NCBI GenBank assembly: GCA_028023455.1
Contig: JAQFVV010000020.1
Coordinates: 4,819,092 to 4,883,091 of the forward strand
DNA from: Epiperipatus broadwayi
Taxonomy: Eukaryota > Onychophora > Udeonychophora > Euonychophora > Peripatidae
Direction: 5' to 3'
DNA length: 64,000 bases
Below are positions 22,895 to 34,544 of the stretch, piece after piece. Each line of letters opens with the position of its first letter. Within the stretch, counting starts at the first letter, position 1. The notes beneath the pieces were generated by a model. It worked only from the letters and a program-made list of their open reading frames with translations, had not been told where the DNA came from and searched no databases. The position numbers and the translations under genes are program-made.

Positions 22895-25485
22895 GATAAA
22901 ATAAAACATGATATTTTAGTTTTAGAATAAGATAATGAACAATCTAGGACTACACTAAGATATTAAAAATGAGTAAGGGATTTAATATCCATTTTAAATG
23001 TCCTAGAATAAATCTACTTAAACATCTTCTAAATAGAAAACTAGGTTCTTGTAAAATTAAATTTTATCATATAATAATAAATATGATCTTCAAATATGAA
23101 AATGATTTTAAAATAAATATGCACAGTTATTTCAAATAAGTAAATTGAATTAGTTAAATTGATCCAAAGTAATAAATCAAATTATAATTCTTTATTAAGA
23201 AAATATCTTTCTTAGATGTTCTACTAATGCTTAAATAATTTATTAAAGTGATTGTTACTAGTTTCAATGTTAAGTGTAAGCATTTAAATTTTTATTCAAT
23301 ACATGGAATGATTTCTGAATAATAAGTGGAATGATGTGAACAAATAATTATGAGAAATTTCTTAAATGATAAAAGTAATATTTATTCTATAGAAAATCAA
23401 ATACAAAATTGCAATTACTCCATATTTGAGTACTTCCTCAAAATTTATGACAGAAGGATTAAAATTTTTACATTATGTTTAATATAAAAAAATTCAATTG
23501 GATTAATAAAATATTCCAGCCAATTAAAATAACTTTCTATTGTTTAATTATTAAAAAGTTCTCACTTAGCAATGCATTCATCCAATGATAATATCCCTTT
23601 ATAAGTAGTGTCCTTTTTAAGAATATTTAACATAATCAATAATAATAATAGCTTACCAATCCAGAGATGAAGGAGTGATAAAACAACTATATATTATCTA
23701 TTTATGCCTATAATAAATTTTTAAAAAAATTTAAAAATTAATTATTTATTGTATTTTGTCCTCATTATTAGCAAATCTCAAATATAGCACTTACACATCT
23801 ACAATGAATCATTCACATCTAGGCCAACCAAGAATGCTATCGAGGAAAGATAGAAATCCTCAATACCTTGCTAAAACCATTAAAATGTAAGTAAAGCTAG
23901 ATAAAATATTACATATGCTTTACAAAACATACTACAAATTACAAAGAAAATATATTTTCAAATACTAAAGTAAGGCAAAGTATGATAGCATAGTTTATAA
24001 AATCACCTACTTTTGTGGGTTAATAAAGGATTTAGGACTTTGTTACTAGTCAGAAAAATAATGAAAATGCACATCAGGGACAAAAATATTAAGTAGGGAT
24101 TGTCTTAAATGAGAGTCTAAGCTACTATCTCCAAAAATATATGCTATGAGCACACAAACACTAGCAAGACAATAAATAATAAAAGAAAGGCTGATGCTAC
24201 CATCTCTTGTAAAAATAAGCAAGCAAAATAATAATACACTACCATCTCCAAATATACTGGCATACATAAGCATTTTTAAAATAGAGAATAAATCTACACA
24301 TCTAACAAAAATACTACAGCTAACAAATGTGAAATATGATAAATAATAATAACTAATGCCAAATATGGTACCAGTAACATTAGACAATAAACAATCATAA
24401 AATAAATAATAAAAACATACACCTATTTACTGAGCTCACAACATAACAATATACCTTTATAAATAAGTAATTCATAAGTAAAAAGAGAAACACATACTAT
24501 TTTAAAATATGCAAATATGATAAATCACTATTCTATGAACTTAACTTAAAACATTTCAAAATATAGTATATAATATAAAAATAATATGCACATGAAATAT
24601 AACATGATATATAAAAATCATGAATACAAATAAAATTCAACCTTTTTTAAACCATCAAATAAATAAATTAAATAAGTCCTTCTGCTTCTTTCTTTCCATA
24701 ATCATTACACTGGAACAAGAGTAGGTAAATTTGACAAATAAAGTCTTATGGACAGCAAACATATTCATCATAAAATATAATATAATGATAATGTTAAAAT
24801 CTAGGATATAACTATGAAATATGGAATGTGTTATCTGGATACATCCTTAATAAAATTTCAAATAATTATACTATTAGATAATAAGATACATATATGGTAC
24901 ATTCATTGACTAAATAAACATCCATGGATTTAGAATATGATCATTAATTTGCAATAAATATCAGTTTAACATTTAAATTCAGGTTTTCCAAAAATTATTC
25001 CATCAAAAGAATTATCTTAATTTATTGTAAAATTATTTTGCAAGAGAATGCTTTTCTAAATCACATTTAGCCAAAATCACAAAAGTATTTATTTCAAAGG
25101 TCATATTTATAACCACAACAATCTCTTAAAGAGCTTATGGGTATTCTAATATTATTGCAAACAAAGTTCATTTAAAGTCAACTTAAATAAATTATTTGCA
25201 AGAATATTTAATATTTCCTTTTGTAAATTGAATAATTTGGACTCTTCATAATATTTATTAAACAGTTTATTGTAAGTTGATTATTTTATTACCCCAAACT
25301 TTATGGGAAAAAATAAAAATAGTCATAATAAATTATTTTATGCTATTTTATGTTAGCAATATAATATCCTTTATTAGAATAACAACACAATAAATTGTTC
25401 ATTGAAGTAAAATATTATTATTATGAGAGTAATCATTATCTTTGGTAAACTTAAAATAATTTTAAAATGTTTGATAAGATATATA
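22895..25485. other. AT-rich stretch, no gene; weak repeated CTACCATCTC blocks
   Basis: At 24120-24260 the block CTAC(C/T)ATCTCCAAA or CTACCATCTCTTG recurs three times at about 40-75 bp spacing, which may be a decayed minisatellite. It creates a hydrophobic 113-codon minus-strand ORF (24387-24046) with no recognisable domain. Nothing else is seen. Confidence 0.4.
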
Positions 25486-25489
25486 CTTA

Positions 25490-25715
25490 ACATAACATAA
25501 CATGACCACCACCTCTTATGCTTGTGTATAACTGTTGTTAAAACAGGAAAAACTCACTATACGTATTGCCACATACAAGCCAGAAACTAGTCTGGGGATA
25601 CTGAATGAGTAGGCACTAGATGGGGATTTTATGCACAAGCCATCTGGCATCCATTGATTACTCTAGCTTGCCATGTGTGGCAATACGTATAGTGAGTTTT
25701 GCCTGTTTTATTTGA
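25490..25715. mobile_element. Palindromic element, family C
   Basis: Arms around AACAGGAAAAACTCACTATACG (from 25553) and TATAGTGAGTTTTGCCTGTT (to 25710) are inverted. The middle keeps AAGCCAGAAACTAGTCTGGGGA, the 3' half of the hammerhead-like core, then GAGTAGGCACTAGATGGGGATTTTATGCAC. The CUGAUGA half is absent. Flanking CCACCTCTTATGC is shared with the other family members. Confidence 0.7.
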
Positions 25716-25719
25716 TATG

Positions 25720-27020
25720 AACTGAGTATTTTAAATAAAAATATCAGGAAATTATTAATATTTTAATGTCATTATTGCTGCTATGAATTTTAAATACATT
25801 GTGGCAAATTTAAATTTAAAGCAGACATTCAAATATGTCCTGGAATCAACAATAACTCTCGTGTCATTATAGGATAATAACAGTAATGACTTTTGAAGTC
25901 TCCCATTGTGAAAGTTTTGAAATGTAACATTTTAAACATTATAATAATTTAATAGTAAAGAATTGAATTAATTTTGGAAAAATCATCATTCTGCAAAGAA
26001 AAAATATGGTTAAAAATGAAAATAGTGAAATATAATTTTATTTTATTATATAGGAATATTTTTTTAATAAAAATAATTCAGATCAAGATAGGCAAGCTAA
26101 GCAGAAGTCTTTTTCATTTGATTAAATTCATATATAACATATTATTTTCCTCCGTTTAGCACTGATTTAAGGACTTTTGGTACTTTTGAAGTTCAACATT
26201 CTTACCTTTAAAAGATAGATTTGTATCTAGAATTTGTTTGTCCAATTAAATAAACTGTTGAATTTAACTTGCTACTTGAAAATTGCAACATCATAATCTT
26301 TCACACAGATAACCATATATTTATTACATACTATTGTTTTAAATTGTATATAGCATTTGGTAATATTTAAGTCATCATTGATTTTATAGTTTTGGCTAGT
26401 TTATAACATTTAAGGATTTTTTTTTTACTATACACTTTTTATGTATACCTCTTACATATTTGTAATTTACATGAGTTCATATATAAGTATAATAAATAGA
26501 TTAATATGACCTTATAGTATAGAGAGGTAATGGATCCACCTGCCATTCAGACTTTAATTTGAGCTTACTAAAATTTGAAGTTTTTTTTAGATTTTAAAAA
26601 AGGTTATATTTTTGCAGATAGTCAGCCCATAGCTAATCAAACTAACTATCCAATATTGGTCAATAAATGGGTATCTAGTTAGTTATAACTTAGTAGATAA
26701 AACAAGTATAAAAATTATTCAAGCTCTCATTAGTCAGTAGTTAGAAAGCCCTATGAATATTGACTTAAACTTCACTGAACCTCTATAAAAAGCTCTTGAA
26801 GAGACTTTTGCTTTGCATAGAGTTTTGCAAATGTTTTATTTTTAATAATGTCTAAATAGGTTTATCTTAATATTTTTTATCTTAAATCAGAGCATTTATT
26901 GATAACTTGCCATAAATTCTTTAATAAAGTAATTATGGAGTTTTTATTCTTGAAAAAAAAACCATACTTTTAGGCAAAGTTATTTAATTATTCTTCTCTT
27001 TCACTTTCTTTGCATATCTT
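25720..27020. other. AT-rich stretch with dispersed repeat copy 2
   Basis: A copy of the repeat at 17575-17790 lies at about 26605-26790. The rest shows no recognisable gene. The short ORF at 25974-26159 has no domain. Confidence 0.45.
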
Positions 27021-27024
27021 CATA

Positions 27025-27238
27025 TATTTATATATTGCTTATAATATTTCTTTCACATACACTTCAATGCAAACAAATTTTCTTAAAAACTTCTTTATTT
27101 TCCTTACAGCAGAGGATGGATAAAGCTCTGATGAAGACTGCTGGACAGTTGAAACTGTAAGGAAAACAAAGCAGTTTTTAAGAAAATTTGTTTGCATTGA
27201 AGTGTATATGAAAGAAGTATTATAAGCAATATATATAC
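27025..27238. mobile_element. Palindromic element, family A, with intact hammerhead-like core
   Basis: Arms of about 75 bp (left about 27030-27109, right about 27158-27234) pair almost perfectly. The loop between them holds CTGATGA (27128-27134), one A, stem GACTG/CAGTT (27136-27140 with 27146-27150, loop CTGGA) and GAAAC (27151-27155). The core nucleotides are intact. The cleavage triplet and stem I are unclear in cis (only CU/AG next to the core), and the extra A at the base of stem II is shared by all family A copies. Confidence 0.65.
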
Positions 27239-27584
27239 AAAGTTATTTAATATATTATTAAAAATAAATAGGTTAAAATATGTCAATTAACTAATTAATC
27301 AATAATTATTGAATAGTTACTTAAGACGTCATATGCACAAGCATTCAAATAGTAAATTGAACATAATTCCATTAAAACGTTAAAATAAATAATCAACTGA
27401 TTTTATTGCTCAAAGAGTCTGAATACTAGAACTGAAGTTAATCTGAGAAAGCTACATTACAGAGTCACCCAGACTATCATTGCAGTAAATCAAGCGGGCA
27501 ATCCGAATTCCATTCAATTAACCAAAATGAGTTTGTTTTTTATTTTACTTGGCTAAAAATTGATCTAGGACCTTTTGTTAAACA

Positions 27585-27672
27585 TTGGCAGTCTAGTGAT
27601 TAGCATAGCTGCATTCCAAGCAGCTGGAGTGGGTTGGCTTCCTGGTCAATGCATTTGACATATATATATATA
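27585..27672 (+). mobile_element. tRNA-derived SINE, subfamily 1, diverged
   Basis: Keeps an A box-like TGGCAGTCTAGTGATTAGC, the hairpin TGCATTCCAAGCAGCTGG, a B box-like GGGTTGGCTTCC and the tail GCATTTGACATATATATA. It is the most diverged of the plus-strand copies. Confidence 0.65.
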
Positions 27673-27679
27673 TAAATTG

Positions 27680-28780
27680 ATCTAGGAATTTTTAGCTTTT
27701 AAGACACTACTCAAAAAAAGATATATGGCGTTATTGCTCAGAAGTTCATAGAAAGTTAGAGGCCTGACCTGTGAGTACCAGAAGTGATCTTGGGATCTTC
27801 CGATTCTATTGTTTGGGGAATCATTTGACGTTCAAACAAAAGAAATAAGCTGAATTAACTTTTACATCCACTTTTCTACTTCTGTGCTAATCCATACAAT
27901 TAAATGATTAGCTACTCGATGTTTGAGTTTTAGTAATCTCAAGTCCAAGCTTGCTACAGAAACGTTTAAGTCTCAAATCGTCTTTGTGCTAAACAACAGA
28001 GAGCAATCCATAATTCATCCCTTACACCAAACCATATGTCAGCTTCTTAATTAATGAATGCAAAATATGGAAGACATTAAAGTTTTAAAAAAGTACAGAA
28101 TTATTCTTTATAGAATCATTCTTATTATTCATTATCAAGACTTTAAAAAAAAAATTATGATTTTACATTTTACTCTTCTACAGATTTATTTTCTTGCATT
28201 TTTTTTTTTTTTTTGCCTGATTGGGATAAATAGCGAGGTGGAATTGTGGAATCAGACTTTAAAAGTAAAATAATCAAAATTTCTGACAATAATTATCACG
28301 GATTAGTAATATATGTAGTATAATCTATTTGCAAGCCCATGTAGATACATGTTTATATGTACAGTATATACATACAGGTATCAGTGAATATATATCTAAC
28401 CAAAATTTTAAAACAGAAAAAAAAAATCATGTAAAATAATATTTGCAACAAATAACAGAAAGATTAATCTTCTCCTCAACCCACTCTCACTACAGAAAAA
28501 TTATTATTCTCTGAGTGAGTCTTTATTGACTGAATCATTACATTTCTCTTTTGTTTTCCAAAAGTTTCCAAAAAAGGAACTACTTTAGAAGTGTGGGTGT
28601 TAAAATCTTATTTTTTAATACTACAATCATTTCCTGGAGATAATTTAACTTTCAAGGGAGTGCAAGAAAATGTGATGAAATTTTGTGCACACCCATCTTT
28701 ATACATATATGTAATTTCGCTCCTTGCATACATTATGTATAGTCGTTGGTAAAAGACACTCGTATTTAATCAATTTAATA
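27680..28780. other. No gene recognised; slightly less AT-rich patch
   Basis: 27715-28040 is more base-balanced than its surroundings and holds no match I recognise. It could be unique host sequence such as a regulatory or intronic segment. No ORF supports coding. Confidence 0.3.
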
Positions 28781-28784
28781 CTGC

Positions 28785-28890
28785 TGTAGGATTTAGTGCG
28801 GCAGTAGCGTGGCAGAAATCGTTGTTTCGCGATTCCAGCACTCATTTCCGATGCTCGAACTTTTTATGAACTCCTGAGGAATAAACTATT
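28785..28890 (+). mobile_element. SINE-like repeat, family S3, copy 1
   Basis: Shares with 31335-31445, 50925-51035 and 61065-61180 the order TTAGTGC, (A)GTGGCAGA, TTCCAGC, TGCT(C/T)GAACTT, TTATGAA(C/T)T, CCTGAG and AAACTATTTTATTATT. This copy is the least A+T-biased (GGCAGTAGCGTGGCAG) and may be closest to the ancestor. TTCCAGC sits where a B box would, but assignment to a tRNA is uncertain. Confidence 0.55.
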
Positions 28891-29724
28891 TTATTATTTA
28901 TATTTTTTATCCTTGTAATGTATGTGATCATTCAATTGAAATTATGGCATTGCTTACTCTCTCTTAAGCAAAGATGATGATTGCTGGTTTAGCATGAAAT
29001 ACGTATATTGGTGATTATTTCTCTTTTCGACATATATGTGTTCAAGTACATCAGTGTTATGAGATAGAGTGGAGAGTGGTGGGTCGTGTGAACGTCTGTG
29101 CTTATATACCCTATACAATACATAAATACAATAACTTTTATACTAACTATAAGCAAAAACACACAATTTTGACTATTACATAAATAATAATAATATTTTA
29201 ACGGCTGTGAGGAGGAAATATTTTAATATAGTTCTTGATCGAAGATATAAAATCAGATGCTTACTTAAAAAAACAAAACAAAAACATATCTAACCTACTG
29301 AGACTAAAAAATACCCAAATTGAAGAAGTTAAAAGTTTTAGGTAACTTTAAAGCAAAAAAATGATCTGAATGAGTATTTGAAAATTTCTTAATATGTAGT
29401 GATGACATGTAATAATTTTTTTTTTAGGATTACACAATTGCATGAAGTTATAAATATCATCTTAAGGATGTTTCAATTGTTCCAATTTACAAAAATAAGG
29501 AGGATAAAAATTCTGCTGTAATAATTAAAGAAACAGTAAAAGTGCTTTTCAAATATTTTATTGAATAGTAGCACTAATTTAGTGTGGTTTTAGAAAAGAA
29601 GTATGATAGACATGTTGTTTTTTCCAGAAAAAAATATAAACAAAGTTTCATTCGACAAAGTTGTGATTTTTGTATTACTTTTTATAATTCAGTCCAATTA
29701 CAGTATTTTTTCAAGTTAATTAAA

Positions 29725-29965
29725 AAAGTTTGAGTATAACATATTGCTAGAAGAGATGATAGTAGATGGACAACTGAAATTTTAAACTGGATTCCAAGAG
29801 ATTGTAAAAGACCCAGAGAGAGACCACATGTGAGATGGATGGATGAAATAAAAAAGTGTGCAGAGGTGATGTGGAGAAAAGAAGCTAAAGATCGGAGAAG
29901 ATGGATTAAACTTGGAGAGACCTTCATCCTGCAGTGGATTGATAATGGTTGATGATGATGATAAC
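29725..29965 (+). pseudogene. RTE-like LINE, 3'-terminal fragment
   Basis: Translates as LLEEMIVDGQLKF or, in the RTE frame, ARRDDSRWTTEILNWIPRDC, RPRERPHVRWMDEI and ELGETFILQWIDNG, then a (GATGAT)n tail. It is nearly the same length as 20685-20935, so both copies truncated at similar points. Confidence 0.85.
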
Positions 29966-30562
29966 AATCAAATCTCAAACATTCTCAATCACCCTTCATC
30001 TAGATTATATTAAATAATCAATAATATTATGAGCATTACATATTTCTTAACATATTTTTCTAAAATGTGTCTATCTAATAATGGTGTCATTAAAATTAAT
30101 GAATCAAATTATAAAAAATTGTGAAAATATTTTTTTTTATTGCTAAAAAAATTCTTACATGGTTAGTTGCTTGGGAAGCCATGTAATATTCTAACACCAA
30201 ACTGTTACATTGAATTAGGAATTAATCAAGGTATCTGTGCTTTAAAAACCTATCACTAATCACACAATCATTTTATTACCGAATTATTAAAAAAAAAAAA
30301 AAGATCTGTTTTTCACATCTTTTTGTGACTTTAATTCCCTTGTTTTGTTTTTCAAATGGCACTTTATACATGTTTTAATACTAAATCCATTTTATTTAAT
30401 TATAGACTTCCATTTACTTTCTTTTTTGCTTAATGCATTTGTCTTTAGAATATGTAATTATCAATATGATGTATATGTGTGGTTGTATATTCATTTCAAG
30501 TAATAGTTGTTTTATTTAAATTAATTTGTATTACTAAGAAGATTCCATAAACTATAGTTTTT

Positions 30563-30930
30563 ACTGAGGCTATAACCTCAAAAATATGCGTGTAAAATGT
30601 GATAGTAGGGACCTCTACAGGTGTTTATCCACAAGCTTACGCTATGGAAGAAAAGAGGGGAACCCTTCTTTACTTCAACCTACTTTCTATTTAAATAGGT
30701 GAAGCTGAAGCGGTTAGGTCTGCGAGTGTGAAGCTATTCAATACTTCACTGATTAAGTCCACACTCGCAGATCTAACCGCTTCAGCTTCACCTATTTAAA
30801 TAGAAAGTAGGTTGAAGTAAAGAAGGGTTCCCCTCTTTTCTTCCATAGTGTAAGCTTGTGGTTAAACACCTGTAGAGGTCCCTACTATCACATTTTACAT
30901 GCATATTCTTGAGATTAGAGCCTCAGTAAA
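30563..30930. mobile_element. Very long near-perfect palindrome, about 365 bp
   Basis: The left arm (30563-about 30735) contains, in order, TGTGATAGTAGGGACC, CACAAGCTTA, GAAAAGAGGGGAACCC, ATTTAAATAGGTGAAGC and AACCGC/GCGGTTAG-type blocks. The right arm (about 30755-30930) is its reverse complement with very few mismatches. The short centre is AAGCTATTCAATACTTCAC. The arms are clearly less AT-rich than their surroundings. No ORF, TSD or hammerhead core is visible. It could be a foldback transposon or a fold-back copy of a terminal repeat. Confidence 0.85.
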
Positions 30931-31029
30931 TATTACTTACATAATCAATGTGCGTTTAATAAATTTATAATTAAAACTATAGTTATATTAATTGTGGCAT
31001 TTTCAGATGCAGTTTAGCTCAACTTATCA

Positions 31030-31140
31030 CTTTTTTTTTTTAAATGTCATAGCATCAGCCGGGACATGAACCCACAACCCGGGCAACTGCCTGCAAGTGC
31101 AAGGCAGTCACACTGACCTCTCGACCACCAATGCAAGATA
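31030..31140 (-). mobile_element. tRNA-derived SINE, subfamily 2
   Basis: On the minus strand: CATTGGTGGTCGAGAGGTCAG (A box region), a tRNA-like hairpin, GGGTTCATGTCCC (B box) and the tail GATGCTATGACATTT followed by poly-A. It matches the copy at 1073-1180. Confidence 0.75.
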
Positions 31141-31334
31141 ATCACTTTGATGGTAAAAGAACATCGATTGCAACAACCATTTAATTATTTATTGAGTCAT
31201 TGTTTTAGAATAAGTTAATGTCAGGAAAAAAAAAATTATCGGAGATAAAATTGTGTGAACTTTGAAAACACTTTAACTATTATAGGCGTGTACTTAATTA
31301 TACCACATAAATATATGAAATATTAATGAGCTTT

Positions 31335-31445
31335 GAGTAGTTTAGTGTAAAAATAGAGTAACAGACTTTGAAGTTCAAGATTTATGAATCATGGCCCCTG
31401 CTCTGTCACTATAAACCTTCAAGCAATAACTCATTCAATTACTTT
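31335..31445 (+). mobile_element. SINE-like repeat, family S3, copy 2
   Basis: Carries TTTAGTGTA, AGTAACAGACTTTGAAGTTC, GATTTATGAATCATGG, CTTCAAGCAATAACTC, a decayed match to 61065-61180. No promoter boxes are certain. Confidence 0.5.
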
Positions 31446-31639
31446 GTGTGTAATGACTGACTAGAGTGAATAATAGGATTAATACATTTAGTTTCCATTT
31501 AAATTTTTTAATAAAAGTTTTTATAAGTTGCACTGCAATAAAGAAATCATTAGACTTTCTGCTATAATGATTAACTTAGGATTTTAATCCAACTACATAA
31601 AACTTGAAAAGACCAGCTTAAGAGGATTTTTTTTATATG

Positions 31640-31745
31640 TAATAGACTTTTAGACAACATACCATTTCAATTGGTTAGGAATGAGTACCTAGCTATTTTA
31701 GCTTGATGCTAAAAAAAAACATTAATTTTCCCACCACCTAGCAAT
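31640..31745 (+). repeat. Dispersed repeat family, copy 3 (weak)
   Basis: GGTTAGGAATGAGTACCTAG followed by CCACCACC resembles the cores at 17640 and 26660. It is short and diverged. Confidence 0.35.
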
Positions 31746-31879
31746 TGTCACACCTAATAAGTATGATATTTCCTTCTCTGTTCTTACATGAAGAGATATT
31801 GGATGGATATTTGTTCTGAAATAGCCTTTTTAAAAATGTTTTATACTTAATGAAATACTGTAAATCTATTTAGCTATTG

Positions 31880-32235
31880 ATTAAAAAAAACAGGCAAAAC
31901 TCTCCATACAGTAGTGCCACCCTGTGCCAACCAGAGTAATCAATGGATATCAGAAAGCTTGTGCATAAAATTCCCATCTAGTGCCTACTTGTCCATATCC
32001 CCAGACTCATTCTAGATGCAGTGCTCTCAGATCCAAGGCTTCTCACTGATGAAGACCACAAGCCAGAAACGAGTTTGGGAATATTGGATTAGTAGGCACT
32101 AGATAGGGATTTTATGCACAAGCCTTCTGGAATCCATTGATTACTCTGGTTGGCACAGGGCCCCACTACTGTATGGAAAGTTTTGCCTGTTTAATGAGTT
32201 ATGTGCTAGCATAAGAGATGGTGATCAAGTGATTT
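31880..32235. mobile_element. Family C palindromic element, fullest copy, with hammerhead-like centre
   Basis: The outer arms (AACAGGCAAAACTCTCCATA at about 31890 and GGAAAGTTTTGCCTGTT to about 32195) are inverted. The inner arms CCCATCTAGTGCCTACT and AGTAGGCACTAGATAGGG also pair. The centre holds stem I UUCUCA (32040-32045) pairing with UGGGAA (32076-32081), core CTGATGA (32046-32052), a weak stem II (32053-32065), GAAA (32066-32069), stem III AC/GU around GA, and U32075 as the H of GUU. All core nucleotides are present and stem I has six pairs. Stem II is weakened by mismatches. Confidence 0.75.
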
Positions 32236-32239
32236 AAAA

Positions 32240-33020
32240 AGAATCTACACTTGAATTATTTGTAAAACACATTGAATTAATTCTTTTATAAAACAGCTTA
32301 AACATATTAATTTGTCATATTTATACTGTGTATATATATAAATCTTTTTAAATATATATTTGTTTGAATTATTATAACACAGAGAACAAATTGAACATAA
32401 TTAATATTTTAAATATGTATAATAAAAATTTTTAAAAAAATTAAAACTAATAAAAAATTATTTTAATCAAATGTAAAAATTATTATTGAATATAAATAAA
32501 TTTTCAAGATAAAAATGCATATTTAATTATATTTATAATTTAAAAAGCAATGCCTACAAAACAAAAATCATTACTCTAGTAATTTATTAATGCTACAGTC
32601 TTCTTAAAGTTTATAACATAGCTTTGAAATTAAGATACTACAATAAATCGTGTTAGAGAATGGTAAAATATCATTGATAATGATTATGTGTTAACACTGG
32701 ATTGTAATATTCTATTGCTTAATTACTCACCCATTTTTAATAAGAGAACTTAAAACACATATTTTGAAAATGTTTAATATGAATCAATTTTCATTTTCTA
32801 CATTTTGTTAATTACTTAAAGTCCAGAATCAAACTTGAAATATTGTGGATATAACTGGTTTCTAAATTTAAGTATTTTAGTAACTATGCCAATGTAAAAC
32901 TTTGATGTACAAATAGATACATAATAGTAGAAGGTAATAATATTTTTGGTACTAATTGTTAACAGTTTAATCCACTCTTTGATATATTTATTCACAATGC
33001 ACTAAAAGGCCACAAATATA
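32240..33020. other. AT-rich stretch, nothing recognised
   Basis: Only AT-rich simple sequence. No repeat or ORF of note. Confidence 0.4.
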
Positions 33021-33024
33021 ATTG

Positions 33025-33807
33025 AAATTTTGGTACTTATTAAATAGCCACTGTACATCACTTGGTGGTGCTGTTTCTGTGCAAAAATGTTTTAATATAA
33101 CATTTTCTGGATGGGCCAAAACAAAACTTTTCTTTTTATTTACAAATGTACATTATTCTTCTAATAGTAAATTAAACATTTAAACGAATAAAAAAAACAC
33201 TTGATTAACAAATTAATCGGCCCGAATTAAATTAAATTCCATTAAATTAAATTTCAGCACATAGCACTGGAATGTGCAGGGAGGATGATGGTTTTGCTGA
33301 TTCAAAGGATCGTTCAAAAGATGCATTACTCTGATCAAACCAAGCATACAATTTGTCTCGCTCTTCTCATGAAAACGTGCCTATTTGTGAGAGTTCTGGG
33401 AAATGGTGTTTGGTTCTACTCTTTTGCAATTATTTTCACCTTCCAAGCTGTGTAGAAAAGTGTGGTGATGGACTTACAATTATTAGTATGTAATAGTATA
33501 TCAGCTAGGGTCTAAGATCATTACTTCAACTGCACATTAAAAGAGTTATGGCCAGTTGAATTATATACACCCTCACTTCATACGGTAGCAATCTGTAAAG
33601 TATGTGCTATTTGGAAAGTGTTGTGAAGCATGTCAGTGGTCCATAATATTTGTGTGCAATACCATCTAGGCCTGCTAATGGCTAATATGAACAAAACTGA
33701 TCTATATGCCATAAGTTTGGCTGCGTAAACAGCATATTTCTGTGTTTTTGCACAGAAACAGCACCGCCAAATGATGTACAGTGGCTATTTAACAAGTACC
33801 AAAATTT
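33025..33807. mobile_element. Non-autonomous DNA transposon with 63-bp terminal inverted repeats
   Basis: 33025-33087 (AAATTTTGGTACTTATTAAA... to GCAAAAA) matches the reverse complement of 33745-33807 with about three differences. The 783-bp unit is non-coding. The interior is less AT-rich than the flanks and holds a GGAGGATGATGGTTTTGC segment. I see no certain target-site duplication, so the superfamily is not assigned. Long TIRs without a transposase mark a MITE-like or foldback element. Confidence 0.8.
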
Positions 33808-34299
33808 TAACAAAGTATCATGATAACTTATAATTATAAAAGTGTGTTTCAAGATAATATATGTTGTGAAGTTCCCAGAAATATCTCAATTAAATATTAA
33901 ATAGTATACATTCTTAGGGTATAATATTGTTTCTGTTGTAAATTGCTATATTTTTATTTAAACAAATGTCTGACTGAAATCACATTAAATTATTAATTAT
34001 TGCTCAGGAATCCATCAAAGTTCAAGTATTAATGTGATAAAAATTGGAGCAGCGATCAACGGATCTTGAGCTCTATTCTCATCCAATTTACCACTCGACT
34101 AAACAATGTGGGTGAGAACACAGTGCTGAATTACATAAATGAAAAATTATATAAAAACTTTGCAAATATATCTCAAGTGAAAAGCACTTATCAAATTACA
34201 AAATACCTTATTTAAAGTTGTAAATATTAATTCTTATTAAGCACAATGTCAGCACATAATACTTAAATAAGGTTATAATCTTAGTACATGTACCTTGAA

Positions 34300-34420
34300 T
34301 GATGTGATGTGATACACTGTGACTTCTCCTTAAACGGACTCAGGAATCTCTCAACAACTATGCCTAGAGAAACATGTTGGCCACTTTACCTTCCCTTTAC
34401 CATAAGTTTTCCCATAATCT
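34300..34420. repeat. Repeat fragment shared with 13150
   Basis: TGATGTGATGTGATACACTG followed by GACTTCTCC matches the flank of the palindrome at 13150-13500 (TGATGTGATGTGATGTAT, GGCTTCTCC). After that the two diverge. Confidence 0.4.
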
Positions 34421-34544
34421 GCTCCATTCCATTTCCACAACATAATCTTTGTCAACTCTAGATCTTTATACCTAAATCCCCCTTATCTTTTCCCAAAGCC
34501 AGCATAAAAACCAATAATCCACTTTCTGTATAATCACTTGTTCA

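Noticed and set aside
22694-22930. 78-codon ORF with a long Asn run
   Set aside because: It is the translation of the AAT/AAC microsatellite.
24046-24387. 113-codon hydrophobic ORF on the minus strand
   Set aside because: No domain is recognisable; it arises from AT-rich, weakly repeated sequence, and membrane-like composition is expected from such DNA.
27715-28040. Possible conserved host exon
   Set aside because: Less AT-rich, but no open frame of useful length and no recognisable protein in any frame.
34360-34400. Another hammerhead near AGAGAAACATG
   Set aside because: GAAAC is present but there is no CUGANGA core or matching stem II upstream.
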